A stretch of DNA of 64,000 nt from Robinsoniella sp. (lineage in GTDB: Bacteria > Bacillota > Clostridia > Lachnospirales > Lachnospiraceae). Shown here piece after piece: positions 8,795 through 16,605 of this stretch. The stretch covers positions 22,297 through 86,296 of the forward strand of contig JAMPFB010000003.1 in the NCBI GenBank assembly GCA_023664735.1. Direction: 5' to 3'. The position numbers and the translations under genes were made by a program. A model generated the notes under the pieces. The model did no database searches. It worked only from the letters and a program-made list of their open reading frames with translations, and had not been told where the DNA came from. How positions within the stretch are numbered: the first letter of the stretch is position 1; every line of letters begins with the position of its first letter.

Positions 8795-10597
8795 ATGGGA
8801 GCAAAGGGATTCTCAGATAAGACAAAAAAGAATAAAGGAGACCGCTATAAGGTAGTGTTGATTGTGATTCTGATGGTTTTGTCGCTGGCAGCAGCAATCA
8901 GCAAAATATGGATTGGCTTTGACGTGGATGAAGGTTATGCGGTGTCCATGCCGTACCGTCTGCTGCAGGGAGACAGACTCCTTTTGGATATGTGGGAGAT
9001 ACATCAGACATCTTCTTTTCTACCATATTTATTTTTGGCTCCTTTTGTAAAGATAACCGGAGGCAGTACCGGAATCATTCTTTATCTAAGGATTGTATCC
9101 ACAGTGATTCATTTGTGCTTTTCCCTCTGGCTCTATAAAGTGCTGTCTGGCAAAATGGATTGGGAATGGAGCTGCCTGTGCGGACTTTTCTATTTTAATT
9201 TTCTGCCTAAATGGTTAATGAATCTGGATTTCTCCATGCAGCTGATATGGGGGATGACGGCAATGCTTTTGTTTTTGCTTCATGGGGAAAAAGAGAAAAG
9301 CTTTTCTCCTTTTTTTGCCGGGGTGAGTCTGGCATTTACGGTACTGGGCTATCCCACCATGGTTATTCTTTATCCGGCTGCATTATGGTTGATTATGAAA
9401 TACAATAAAAAGTCCATGAAAAAAATCGGAATGTTTACACTTGGCTGTGGGGTCTGTGCCATTGCTTTTTTTGCTTATTTGCTGCAGGATATGAGCGGGA
9501 AGGAAATCATTTCCAATATTCCCCATATATTTTCAGACGGCTCCCATCAGTTTGACATGATGTCAAAATGGGCATTGTTTTTTGGAAGATGGTTAGAGGC
9601 TGTACTGCAGGCAGCAGTTTTAATAATTCCTTGCGGAATGTTTGTTCTTTTATGCAGAATATTGATTCCGAAATGCTTTCCCGGCATAAAATGGCTTGTT
9701 TCCTTTGTAAAGGAGCATCTCTATTGTTTCTTCGTGCTTGTGTTTCTACTTGTCAGCTCCTTGATTGTGATATTTGCCGATTTGGTTGGCATTCCATGGG
9801 GACCCTTCAGGCTGCAGGTAAGGTATCTTGTATTATTTTTGCTGGCATTTCTTTTAGGAAAAAAGAATCCGAGCTATTGGATGGCGGAAAAAAGGCGGCA
9901 GCTAAGGAAGATTAGGGACTATCTGCTGCTTGTAGCTTTTATTGCATTTGCAGGGATTTTGCTGGCAAGCAATGTAGGACCGGTTTCTAGCAGCTCTTAT
10001 TTGGTTTTAGGGATTCTGGCGCTTGTTCCTTTGCTTTATTCTTATGGAAAGGAAGCTGGAAGCAAACAGATGGAACGGGTAATGTATGTGGCAGTGGGCG
10101 TGTTTGTCTTAAGCCTGATATTTTGCAAGGGATATTATGTGAGAGTCAGTGAATATCCTCCGGCAAATATTTTAGAACAAAGAGAGCAGGTTTCCTTTGG
10201 ACCGTTAAAAGGAATTTATATATATCCGGAGGATTTAGAACGGGCAGAGGATTTTCATAAGGTGGTACAGGAAGGGGAGCGGGAAGAAAAACTGCTTCTT
10301 TTAAGCACCGAAGGGATTTATAATCTTTCCTGTAGGGGCACCTATGTAACACCGACGACTATAAGCACCCCGGCTTTTAATGAACAGTGGGTGGAGTATT
10401 TTACCATTCACAAGGAGCATATGCCGGATCGGATTATTATTGGAAGAAATACGGTGGATGATCTGGATAAGTTTTTTTCCCTGAATCCATTTGGTATATG
10501 GATTGGAGAAAATTATGATATAACAAATAGAAAAGAGGATGAATATTTATGTGTGATACAAAGCAGGCAGGATGGGAAAGAAACGTCAGAAAAGTAG
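8795..10597 (+). CDS. GT-C type membrane glycosyltransferase
   Basis: 600 residues with a short basic N-terminus and about eleven hydrophobic segments. The first extracytoplasmic loop carries FDVDEGYAV, the acidic (D-x-D/E) motif expected of GT-C enzymes such as the dolichyl- or polyprenyl-phosphate mannosyltransferase-like (PMT/ArnT) family. A soluble domain of about 120 residues ends the protein. Such enzymes transfer sugars from lipid-phosphate carriers to proteins or glycans outside the membrane. The acceptor is unknown; the large secreted protein upstream is a neighbour, but a functional link is only suggested by position. The 3' end overlaps hisC by 49 bases. The ribosome site (AGAAAGGAAA) is rather far from the ATG. 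Confidence 0.7.
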   Translation: MGAKGFSDKTKKNKGDRYKVVLIVILMVLSLAAAISKIWIGFDVDEGYAVSMPYRLLQGDRLLLDMWEIHQTSSFLPYLFLAPFVKITGGSTGIILYLRIVSTVIHLCFSLWLYKVLSGKMDWEWSCLCGLFYFNFLPKWLMNLDFSMQLIWGMTAMLLFLLHGEKEKSFSPFFAGVSLAFTVLGYPTMVILYPAALWLIMKYNKKSMKKIGMFTLGCGVCAIAFFAYLLQDMSGKEIISNIPHIFSDGSHQFDMMSKWALFFGRWLEAVLQAAVLIIPCGMFVLLCRILIPKCFPGIKWLVSFVKEHLYCFFVLVFLLVSSLIVIFADLVGIPWGPFRLQVRYLVLFLLAFLLGKKNPSYWMAEKRRQLRKIRDYLLLVAFIAFAGILLASNVGPVSSSSYLVLGILALVPLLYSYGKEAGSKQMERVMYVAVGVFVLSLIFCKGYYVRVSEYPPANILEQREQVSFGPLKGIYIYPEDLERAEDFHKVVQEGEREEKLLLLSTEGIYNLSCRGTYVTPTTISTPAFNEQWVEYFTIHKEHMPDRIIIGRNTVDDLDKFFSLNPFGIWIGENYDITNRKEDEYLCVIQSRQDGKETSEK

Positions 10598-11622
10598 TTC
10601 CCTATACACCGGGTGAACAGCCGGATGGACTTAATATAATCAAACTGAATACAAATGAAAATCCTTATCCGCCAGCGCCAGCCGTAAAGGAGGCTATGGA
10701 AAGGTTTTCCGCCGATACTCTGCGGCTTTATCCTGACCCAACGGTAGGGAAGCTTACAAAAGCCTTGGCGGACTATTACGGATTGGAAAAGGAAAATGTA
10801 TTTGTTGGAGTTGGTTCTGATGATGTGCTGGCAACAGCATTTTTAACATTTTTTAATGGAGAAAAGCCCATTTTATTTCCGGATATTACGTATTCCTTTT
10901 ATGATGTATGGGCGCAATTATATAAAATCCCTTATGAGCTTAAGCCTTTAGATGAGAATTTTTCCATAGTAAAGGAGGATTATCTTCAGGAAAACGGAGG
11001 CGTTATTTTCCCGAACCCGAATGCGCCTACAGGAGTTATTCAGTCAATAGAATGGATAGAAGATATTGTAAGGGCAAACCGGAATGTAATTGTAATTGTG
11101 GACGAGGCATACATTGATTTTGGAGGAGAAAGCTGCCTTCCTTTAATTAAAAAATATGATAATCTGCTGGTAGTGCAGACCTTTTCCAAGTCCCGTTCGC
11201 TGGCAGGGCTGCGGATTGGGTTTGCCATGGGAAATGAAAAGCTGATTTCTTACTTAAATGATGTGAAATATTCCATCAATTCTTATACAATGAACCAGAC
11301 GGCAATTGCCCTTGGAGTGGAATGCATCAAGGAGGAAGCTTATTTTCAGGAAACAATTGGAAAGATTATAGCTACAAGGGAAAGAAGCAAAAAGAGGTTA
11401 AAGGAGTTGGGATTTTCCTTTCAGGATTCCTACAGCAACTTTATTTTTGCGGCTCATAGGACGCATTCCGCAAAAGAGCTGTTTGAAGCGCTGAAAAAGA
11501 AAAATATTTATGTGCGCCATTTTAATAAGGAAAGAATATCCAATTACCTGCGGATTTCCATTGGCACTGACGAAGAGATGGACAAGCTGTTTTTGGAGCT
11601 GGAAGCTATTTTGAAGCAATAG
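10549..11622 (+). CDS. hisC: Histidinol-phosphate aminotransferase
   Basis: 357 residues, a class I/II PLP aminotransferase. The start WERNVRKVVPYTPGEQP and the next motif IKLNTNENPYPP are typical HisC. Substrate and cofactor motifs are PNPNAPTG and DEAYIDF. The PLP-binding Lys is at about residue 214 in TFSKSRSLAGLRIGF, and RISIGT lies near the end. It converts imidazole-acetol phosphate to histidinol phosphate in histidine synthesis. It lies outside a his operon, overlapping the glycosyltransferase gene and followed 10 bases later by a methyltransferase. A role as a broader aromatic or threonine-phosphate (CobD-like) aminotransferase cannot be excluded, but the N-terminus favours HisC. Confidence 0.85.
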   Translation: MCDTKQAGWERNVRKVVPYTPGEQPDGLNIIKLNTNENPYPPAPAVKEAMERFSADTLRLYPDPTVGKLTKALADYYGLEKENVFVGVGSDDVLATAFLTFFNGEKPILFPDITYSFYDVWAQLYKIPYELKPLDENFSIVKEDYLQENGGVIFPNPNAPTGVIQSIEWIEDIVRANRNVIVIVDEAYIDFGGESCLPLIKKYDNLLVVQTFSKSRSLAGLRIGFAMGNEKLISYLNDVKYSINSYTMNQTAIALGVECIKEEAYFQETIGKIIATRERSKKRLKELGFSFQDSYSNFIFAAHRTHSAKELFEALKKKNIYVRHFNKERISNYLRISIGTDEEMDKLFLELEAILKQ

Positions 11623-11632
11623 GAGAAGAAAA

Positions 11633-12394
11633 ATGGAAGCTTATTCAGATTTTGCAAAGGTATACGATATCTTTATGGATGAGACCCCATATGAGGAATG
11701 GTGTGAATTTATCCTATCCCTTTTAAAGAAAAAGGGCATAAAGGACGGGCTGCTTTTGGATATGGGCTGTGGAACCGGAACGCTTACAGAGCTTTTAGAG
11801 CAGGCAGGCTATGATATGATTGCCATTGACAATTCCATGGACATGCTTCAAATAGCAATGGAAAAGCAGAGGGAAAAAAAGAAGGATTCCATCCTGTATC
11901 TTCTTCAGGACATGCGGGAATTTGAGCTATACGGTACAGTTCGGGCAATTGTAAGCATTTGCGATTCTCTCAATTATCTTTTGGAAAAGGAAGAGCTGAT
12001 AAAAACCTTTCGACTGGTAAATAATTATCTGGATCCAGAGGGCATTTTTCTATTTGATTTTAATACCGTATACAAATACAAGGAAGTGATTGGAGAGACG
12101 GTAATTGCAGAAAATAGGGAAGAATGCAGCTTTATCTGGGAAAACTATTATGATGATGAGAGGCATTTGAATGAATACGACCTGACTGTTTTTTTGAAAG
12201 AAGGAGAGGAAGCATTCTATAGGAAATTTCAGGAGACTCATTATCAAAGAGGATATACGCTTTTGGAAATGAAGGAAGTCCTTAAGGCGGCGGGACTTGT
12301 TTTTTTAGAAGCCTTTGACGGGGAAACCTATGAGCAGCCTCATGAAAAAAGCCAGCGGATTTTTGTTTTAGCAAGAGAACGGGGAAAAGGATGA
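11633..12394 (+). CDS. Class I SAM-dependent methyltransferase
   Basis: 253 residues. The SAM-binding motif I is LLLDMGCGTGTLTELLE (about 41-57). The acidic residue after beta-2 is in MIAIDNSMDMLQIA, and the post-II region is VSICDSLNYL. The opening YSDFAKVYDIFMDETPYEEW is characteristic of a Firmicutes group of small-molecule methyltransferases. The substrate is unknown. AGGAGAAG lies before the ATG. It is 10 bases after hisC and 4 bases before hslO, and so belongs to one operon. In Clostridia this gene is often beside hslO, suggesting a housekeeping role rather than a pathway link. Confidence 0.8.
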   Translation: MEAYSDFAKVYDIFMDETPYEEWCEFILSLLKKKGIKDGLLLDMGCGTGTLTELLEQAGYDMIAIDNSMDMLQIAMEKQREKKKDSILYLLQDMREFELYGTVRAIVSICDSLNYLLEKEELIKTFRLVNNYLDPEGIFLFDFNTVYKYKEVIGETVIAENREECSFIWENYYDDERHLNEYDLTVFLKEGEEAFYRKFQETHYQRGYTLLEMKEVLKAAGLVFLEAFDGETYEQPHEKSQRIFVLARERGKG

Positions 12395-12398
12395 AAAA

Positions 12399-13292
12399 AT
12401 GAAGGATTACAAAGATTATATCGTAAGAGCAACTGCAGCAAATGCCCAAATCAGGGCATTTGCCTGCACTACAAAAAATATGGTGGAAGCAGCAAGAAGC
12501 GCCCATGATACCAGTCCGGTAGTAACGGCGGCGCTTGGCAGGCTGCTGACGGCAGGAGCCATGATGGGAAGTATGCTAAAGGGAGCGGAGGATGTGCTGA
12601 CCCTTCAGATACAGGGAAGCGGTCCCGTAAAGGGGCTGACTGTGACGGCTGATTCCAAAGCACAGGTAAAAGGTTATGCCTTGTGTCCCGGTGTAATGCT
12701 TCCGCCAAATGAAAAAGGGAAGCTGGATGTAGGAGGAGCCATTGGAGACGGTATTCTAAGTGTCATTAAGGATTTGGGATTAAAAGAGCCATACACGGGA
12801 CAGACTGTATTACAGACAGGGGAAATTGCAGAGGATTTGACTTATTACTTTGCCACCAGCGAGCAGGTGCCTTCAAGCGTAGGGCTTGGGGTGCTTATGG
12901 AAAAAGATAATACAGTAAAGCAGGCAGGCGGGTTCATTGTACAGCTTATGCCTTTTGCGGAGGAAAAAGTAATTGAAAGGCTGGAAAAGAATCTGGCGGG
13001 GATTACGTCCGTCACGGCCTTGCTGGAAGAAGGAAAAAGCCCAAGGGAGCTTTTGGAGCTTTTGCTAGAGGGGCTTTCCATGGAAATGCTGGATGAAATA
13101 CCAACAGCATTTTCCTGTAATTGCAGCAAGGAAAGAGTGGCAAAGGCAATTGTCAGCATAGGCGAGAAGGATATTCGTGAAATGATAGAGGACGGCAAAG
13201 AAATAGAAGTCAACTGTCATTTTTGTAATAAAAATTACACCTATTCCATAGAAGAGCTGAAGGAACTGCTAAAGCTGGCAAAAAGAGCATAA
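12399..13292 (+). CDS. hslO: Hsp33 redox-regulated chaperone
   Basis: 297 residues. The four zinc-binding cysteines are at about 240 and 242 (SCNCSKERV) and 273 and 276 (CHFCNK), the C-x-C plus C-x2-C switch of Hsp33. The N-terminal half carries family motifs LTAGAMMGSMLKG and TLQIQGSGPVKGL. The protein is held inactive by zinc and becomes a holdase when oxidised and unfolded, protecting cytoplasmic proteins under oxidative stress. Length is normal. AAAGGA precedes the ATG, and the gene is four bases downstream of the methyltransferase. Confidence 0.93.
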   Translation: MKDYKDYIVRATAANAQIRAFACTTKNMVEAARSAHDTSPVVTAALGRLLTAGAMMGSMLKGAEDVLTLQIQGSGPVKGLTVTADSKAQVKGYALCPGVMLPPNEKGKLDVGGAIGDGILSVIKDLGLKEPYTGQTVLQTGEIAEDLTYYFATSEQVPSSVGLGVLMEKDNTVKQAGGFIVQLMPFAEEKVIERLEKNLAGITSVTALLEEGKSPRELLELLLEGLSMEMLDEIPTAFSCNCSKERVAKAIVSIGEKDIREMIEDGKEIEVNCHFCNKNYTYSIEELKELLKLAKRA

Positions 13293-13344
13293 GGCAAAAT
13301 GATAGATAAGGTTTGTGAAACAACGAAAAGGAGTAGAAAAAGCT

Positions 13345-15270
13345 ATGCAGCATGGATTTATTAAGGTGGCAGCAGCATCGCCCAAAGTAAAAGTGGCGGA
13401 TACGGACTATAACAGAAAACAAATATGCAGGTGTCTGGAAGAGGCAGAGGGAAATGGGGCGAAAATCATTGTTTTTCCAGAACTTTGCATTACAGGCTAT
13501 ACATGCGGAGACTTGTTTTTGCAGGAAACGCTATTAAATGGAGCAAAGCAGGCATTAGAGCAGATTGTGGAATTTTCCGACGGGCTGGATGCACTTGTGT
13601 TTGTAGGAATGCCCTTAGAGATGGGAAATCAATTATATAATGTGGCAGCAGTAATCAATTGTGGGGAATTGCTTGCCTTCATTCCCAAAACCCACATTCC
13701 CGGTTATGGAGAATTTTATGAAACAAGGCATTTTGCAAAAGGAAATGCCCAGCCGGTTCCGTTAACCTTTGATGGAGTGGAGATTCCTTTTGGAACTAAC
13801 ATTTTGTTTGAGACGGATGCCTTAGAGGGAATGGTAGTTGCAGCGGAGATTTGTGAAGATGTATGGGTGGCAAATCCTCCAAGCACCTCACATGCTCTTG
13901 CAGGCGCCAATGTGATTGTGAACCTTTCTGCCTCCAATGAAAACGTAGGCAAGGATGAATACAGGCAGATGCTGATTAAATCGGCAAGCGCAAGACTGAT
14001 TTCAGCTTACATTTTTACAAGTGGGGGAGCAGGGGAGTCTACTCAGGACGTAGTGTTTGGCGCCCACAATATCATAGCAGAAAACGGCACCATGCTGGCA
14101 GAGGAAAATCCCTTTAAAGAACATATTTTATATGCGGATATTGATATTCATCGGCTAAAGATGGAAAGAAGGAGGATGAATACCTTTGGAAGCTTTTCGG
14201 ATGCCGCAGGTGAGCTGGCAGGATATTTGACGATCCCCTTTGCCATTGTAAAAGAAGAAACAAAGCTTACAAGAAGCTTTTTACAGACTCCATTTGTGCC
14301 GGTTGAAAAGGAAAAGAAAGAAAAACGGTGCGAACAGATATTATCCATTCAATCCTTTGGACTGGTAAAACGGTATGAGCATACGGGAAGCAAATGTGCG
14401 GTAATTGGAATTTCCGGCGGGCTGGACTCTACCCTTGCCCTGTTAGTAACTGTAAGGGCTTTTGATTTGCTTGGAATGGACAGGAAGAATATTTATGCAG
14501 TTACCATGCCATGTTTTGGCACAACGGACAGAACCTATGAAAATGCCTGCAGGCTTGCAAAGGTGTTAGGTGTCACCTTGCGGGAGGTTGATATTAAAGA
14601 AGCAGTGACAATCCATTTCAGGGATATCGGGCAGGACATAGAGAAGCATGATATCACCTATGAGAATGGTCAGGCAAGAGAAAGGACACAGGTGCTGATG
14701 GATATAGCAAATCAGGTTGGCGGCTTGGTAATAGGTACCGGCGACATGTCAGAGCTGGCTCTTGGCTGGGCAACCTATAATGGCGACCATATGTCCATGT
14801 ATGGGGTAAATGCAGGCGTGCCAAAGACGCTTGTGCGTCATTTGGTAGGTTACTATGGAGAAACATGCGGGGAACCGGAATTGAAGGAAATATTACAGGA
14901 TGTGCTTGATACACCGGTAAGCCCTGAGCTTCTGCCACCAAAGGAAGGACAGATTTCCCAGAAAACGGAAGATTTAGTAGGACCTTATGAGCTGCACGAC
15001 TTTTTCCTATATTATATGCTAAGGTGCGGTTATTCCCCATCCAAAGTGTACAGAATCGCATTGACCGCTTTTGAAAGCCTGTACACGGAAGAAACCATAT
15101 TAAAGTGGCTAAAAACCTTCTACCACCGTTTCTTTACCCAGCAGTTTAAGCGTTCCTGCCTGCCGGACGGCCCCAAAGTGGGAAGCGTAGCCGTTTCTCC
15201 AAGGGGAGACCTGCGTATGCCCTCCGACGCCTCCTATGCCATTTGGAAAAAGGAACTGGATGCGTTATAA
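13345..15270 (+). CDS. nadE: Glutamine-dependent NAD+ synthetase
   Basis: About 641 residues with two fused domains. The N-terminal nitrilase-type amidase carries a Glu in VFPELCITGYTCGDL and the Cys nucleophile in AAEICEDVWV. The C-terminal synthetase carries the ATP-pyrophosphatase loop GISGGLDSTLALL and the family motif TGDMSELALGWATYNGDHM. It amidates nicotinate adenine dinucleotide using ammonia channelled from glutamine. The chosen ATG at 13345 has GGAG upstream at a long spacing; an in-frame GTG at 13315 would add ten residues. The C-terminus is complete (DASYAIWKKELDAL). It is probably the last gene of the hisC run; the hairpin pair that follows may end the transcript. Confidence 0.95.
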   Translation: MQHGFIKVAAASPKVKVADTDYNRKQICRCLEEAEGNGAKIIVFPELCITGYTCGDLFLQETLLNGAKQALEQIVEFSDGLDALVFVGMPLEMGNQLYNVAAVINCGELLAFIPKTHIPGYGEFYETRHFAKGNAQPVPLTFDGVEIPFGTNILFETDALEGMVVAAEICEDVWVANPPSTSHALAGANVIVNLSASNENVGKDEYRQMLIKSASARLISAYIFTSGGAGESTQDVVFGAHNIIAENGTMLAEENPFKEHILYADIDIHRLKMERRRMNTFGSFSDAAGELAGYLTIPFAIVKEETKLTRSFLQTPFVPVEKEKKEKRCEQILSIQSFGLVKRYEHTGSKCAVIGISGGLDSTLALLVTVRAFDLLGMDRKNIYAVTMPCFGTTDRTYENACRLAKVLGVTLREVDIKEAVTIHFRDIGQDIEKHDITYENGQARERTQVLMDIANQVGGLVIGTGDMSELALGWATYNGDHMSMYGVNAGVPKTLVRHLVGYYGETCGEPELKEILQDVLDTPVSPELLPPKEGQISQKTEDLVGPYELHDFFLYYMLRCGYSPSKVYRIALTAFESLYTEETILKWLKTFYHRFFTQQFKRSCLPDGPKVGSVAVSPRGDLRMPSDASYAIWKKELDAL

Positions 15271-15313
15271 GAATGATAAAACAGTTCAGCCTTTCATGTA
15301 AAGGTGGATAAGA

Positions 15314-15465
15314 GGACGTGGGAGCTGGCAGGGCATAGGATAGTCTGATGGACACGCTCTCGCTCTGCAAAGACGCAGCGGTACTAATGCACCAAAATAC
15401 GGTGTATAAGTGCCGGCGACTTTGCCAAGGTCCATCAGACTATCCTATGCCCTGCCAGCTCCCAC
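15314..15465 (+). repeat. Long hairpin element, family 1, copy a
   Basis: A perfect 35-bp inverted repeat (15318-15352 and 15431-15465) encloses a 78-nt core. The element is preceded by GGACG (15314-15318), which runs into the stem. The core starts CACGCTCTCGCTCT and ends CAAGG. Between these lies a nested hairpin: GCAAAG/CTTTGC, CGC/GCG, an AG bulge, CGGTAC/GTGCCG (with one G-T pair), a symmetric TAA/TAA internal loop, and GCACC/GGTGT closing the loop AAAATAC. The upstream flank GTGGATAAGAGGACG is also shared with copy b. It lies between the convergent nadE and the FMN_bind-like gene. It could be a structured RNA, a bidirectional terminator or a foldback DNA element; the sequence does not decide. 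Confidence 0.85.
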
Positions 15466-15589
15466 TGTGTATCGGTAAGCCCTATATATGAAAAAGCTCC
15501 ATATGTTGGAAAATTTCATATGTTTGGAAAGCCTTCGTATAGAAACGTTATAACGGGCTGTTTTAACAGGTACAAGGTTTCGATAACCA

Positions 15590-15741
15590 GCAGGAGGCGG
15601 TATGGAATATAGAAGTTTTAAGGGCCTTGATGAAAGCGTCAGTCCTTACGCACCGTATTTTGGTGCGTTAGTACTGCTACGCTTTCATAGAGCGAGAGCG
15701 TGCCCATAAAACTTCTATATTCCATACCGCCTCCTGCGTCC
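15590..15741 (-). repeat. Long hairpin element, family 1, copy b (inverted relative to copy a)
   Basis: A perfect 31-bp inverted repeat (15590-15620 and 15707-15737), plus a T/T mismatch and three more pairs, makes the same 35-position outer stem as copy a and the same 148-nt total length. Read on the minus strand, the core aligns base for base with copy a over the inner 59 nt, including the loop AAAATAC, both TAA strands and the AG bulge, while the helices differ by paired changes (for example GCAAAG/CTTTGC becomes ATGAAA/TTTCAT). The minus-strand upstream flank GTGGATAAAAGGACG matches copy a. The 124 bases between copies show no gene. Confidence 0.85.
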
Positions 15742-15786
15742 TTTTATCCACTTCACCTACTTTACCCACGTAACTATCAAAAACCG

Positions 15787-16254
15787 CTAAGGCTCCGTCT
15801 GCACCCCGGCATTTTTCACTGCCGCCTTCTCTAGAGAATCCCCGATTGCCTCTAAAAGAATAGAAGAAGTATACTTGTTGTCATCCGAATATGTAATATT
15901 TTCCAGACTCTGTCCCTCATAAATCTGATCAATGATTTCTTCAAAGGCAGGCTCGATTAGCGGATACATAGTAGTAACTGCCTCATCCAAATTTACCAGT
16001 TGGATGGAATTTATGTTGTTTTCATCTACCACCACCTGAATATCCACTGCATGATTATTTAGAATAAGAGAAGCAGTATAGACTCCCGGCACATAGGTAG
16101 CAGAAGCTGTCTCCTGTGTCTTGGCAGTTTCCTTGTTCTTTGGAAGAAACATTAAAATAAGCAGTATAATAAAAAGAATTCCCAAAAGAACAAAAATTCC
16201 TGTGTAAATTAATTCTTTCATATGAAGCACAACGATTTTAGTTTTTGGACGCAT
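15787..16254 (-). CDS. Membrane-anchored FMN_bind-like small protein
   Basis: 155 residues. A basic N-terminus is followed by one strong membrane segment (about 16-37, IFVLLGILFIILLILMFL) and an extracytoplasmic domain of about 100 residues. The domain opens GVYTASLILNNHAVDIQVVV and closes TYSDDNKYTSSILLEAIGDS, a layout resembling the FMN-binding domain of RnfG/NqrC-like proteins (G-x-Y-x motif, then the S/T-rich flavinylation-type region). The canonical SGAT flavin-attachment Thr motif is not clear, so flavin binding is uncertain. TAGGAG precedes the ATG. It stands alone, convergent with nadE. Confidence 0.55.
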   Translation of the reverse strand: MRPKTKIVVLHMKELIYTGIFVLLGILFIILLILMFLPKNKETAKTQETASATYVPGVYTASLILNNHAVDIQVVVDENNINSIQLVNLDEAVTTMYPLIEPAFEEIIDQIYEGQSLENITYSDDNKYTSSILLEAIGDSLEKAAVKNAGVQTEP

Positions 16255-16605
16255 ATCCCTTGCTCCTAAAGTAGTGGTATTTCTATAAGGTATGAGAGGT
16301 AAGCGGAAAATATGCGGATTGTTTTTCTGCCTGGAAAACTATTTTTTGAGTTCTCGTAATGTTAAGGAAAATATTGTTAACCAAATTTAAGAAAAAATAA
16401 AAAAAATATGCTTGCCACAAAGGAAAATAAGTAGTATTATAATCAATGGATTATTGCTAGGGTGTGTTTTCTTACATAAAGTTTTTCGCAATAAGTTTTG
16501 TAGAACTTATCTATAGTAAGATTCGGAATCAGCAGGAAATGGAAAGCAGCACATTCCAAGCGATAAGTAGAAGGGCAAAGAAATGCTATAAAAGGAGAGA
16601 AAAAA
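16255..16605. other. Divergent intergenic region upstream of the Cys-repeat secreted protein
   Basis: It carries a promoter at 16412-16440, then a leader of about 155 bases containing a short hairpin (AAGTTTTGTAGAACTT near 16492-16507). The rest is A-rich with no open frame of note. Confidence 0.4.
16412..16440 (+). promoter_or_regulatory. Promoter for the Cys-repeat secreted protein gene
   Basis: TTGCCA (16412-16417), 17-base spacer, TATTAT (16435-16440); an overlapping TATAAT at 16438 would give a 20-base spacing. It is preceded by A-tracts that could act as an UP element. Confidence 0.55.

Noticed and set aside
15601..15709. A short ORF with a perfect ribosome site (AGGAGGCGGT-ATG) inside family-1 copy b, and a similar frame on the minus strand of copy a (shared PYFGALV and RARACP)
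   Set aside because: The frame is only about 34 codons, and the two copies' differences track base pairing in the hairpin rather than silent positions; the shared peptide is explained by the conserved core.
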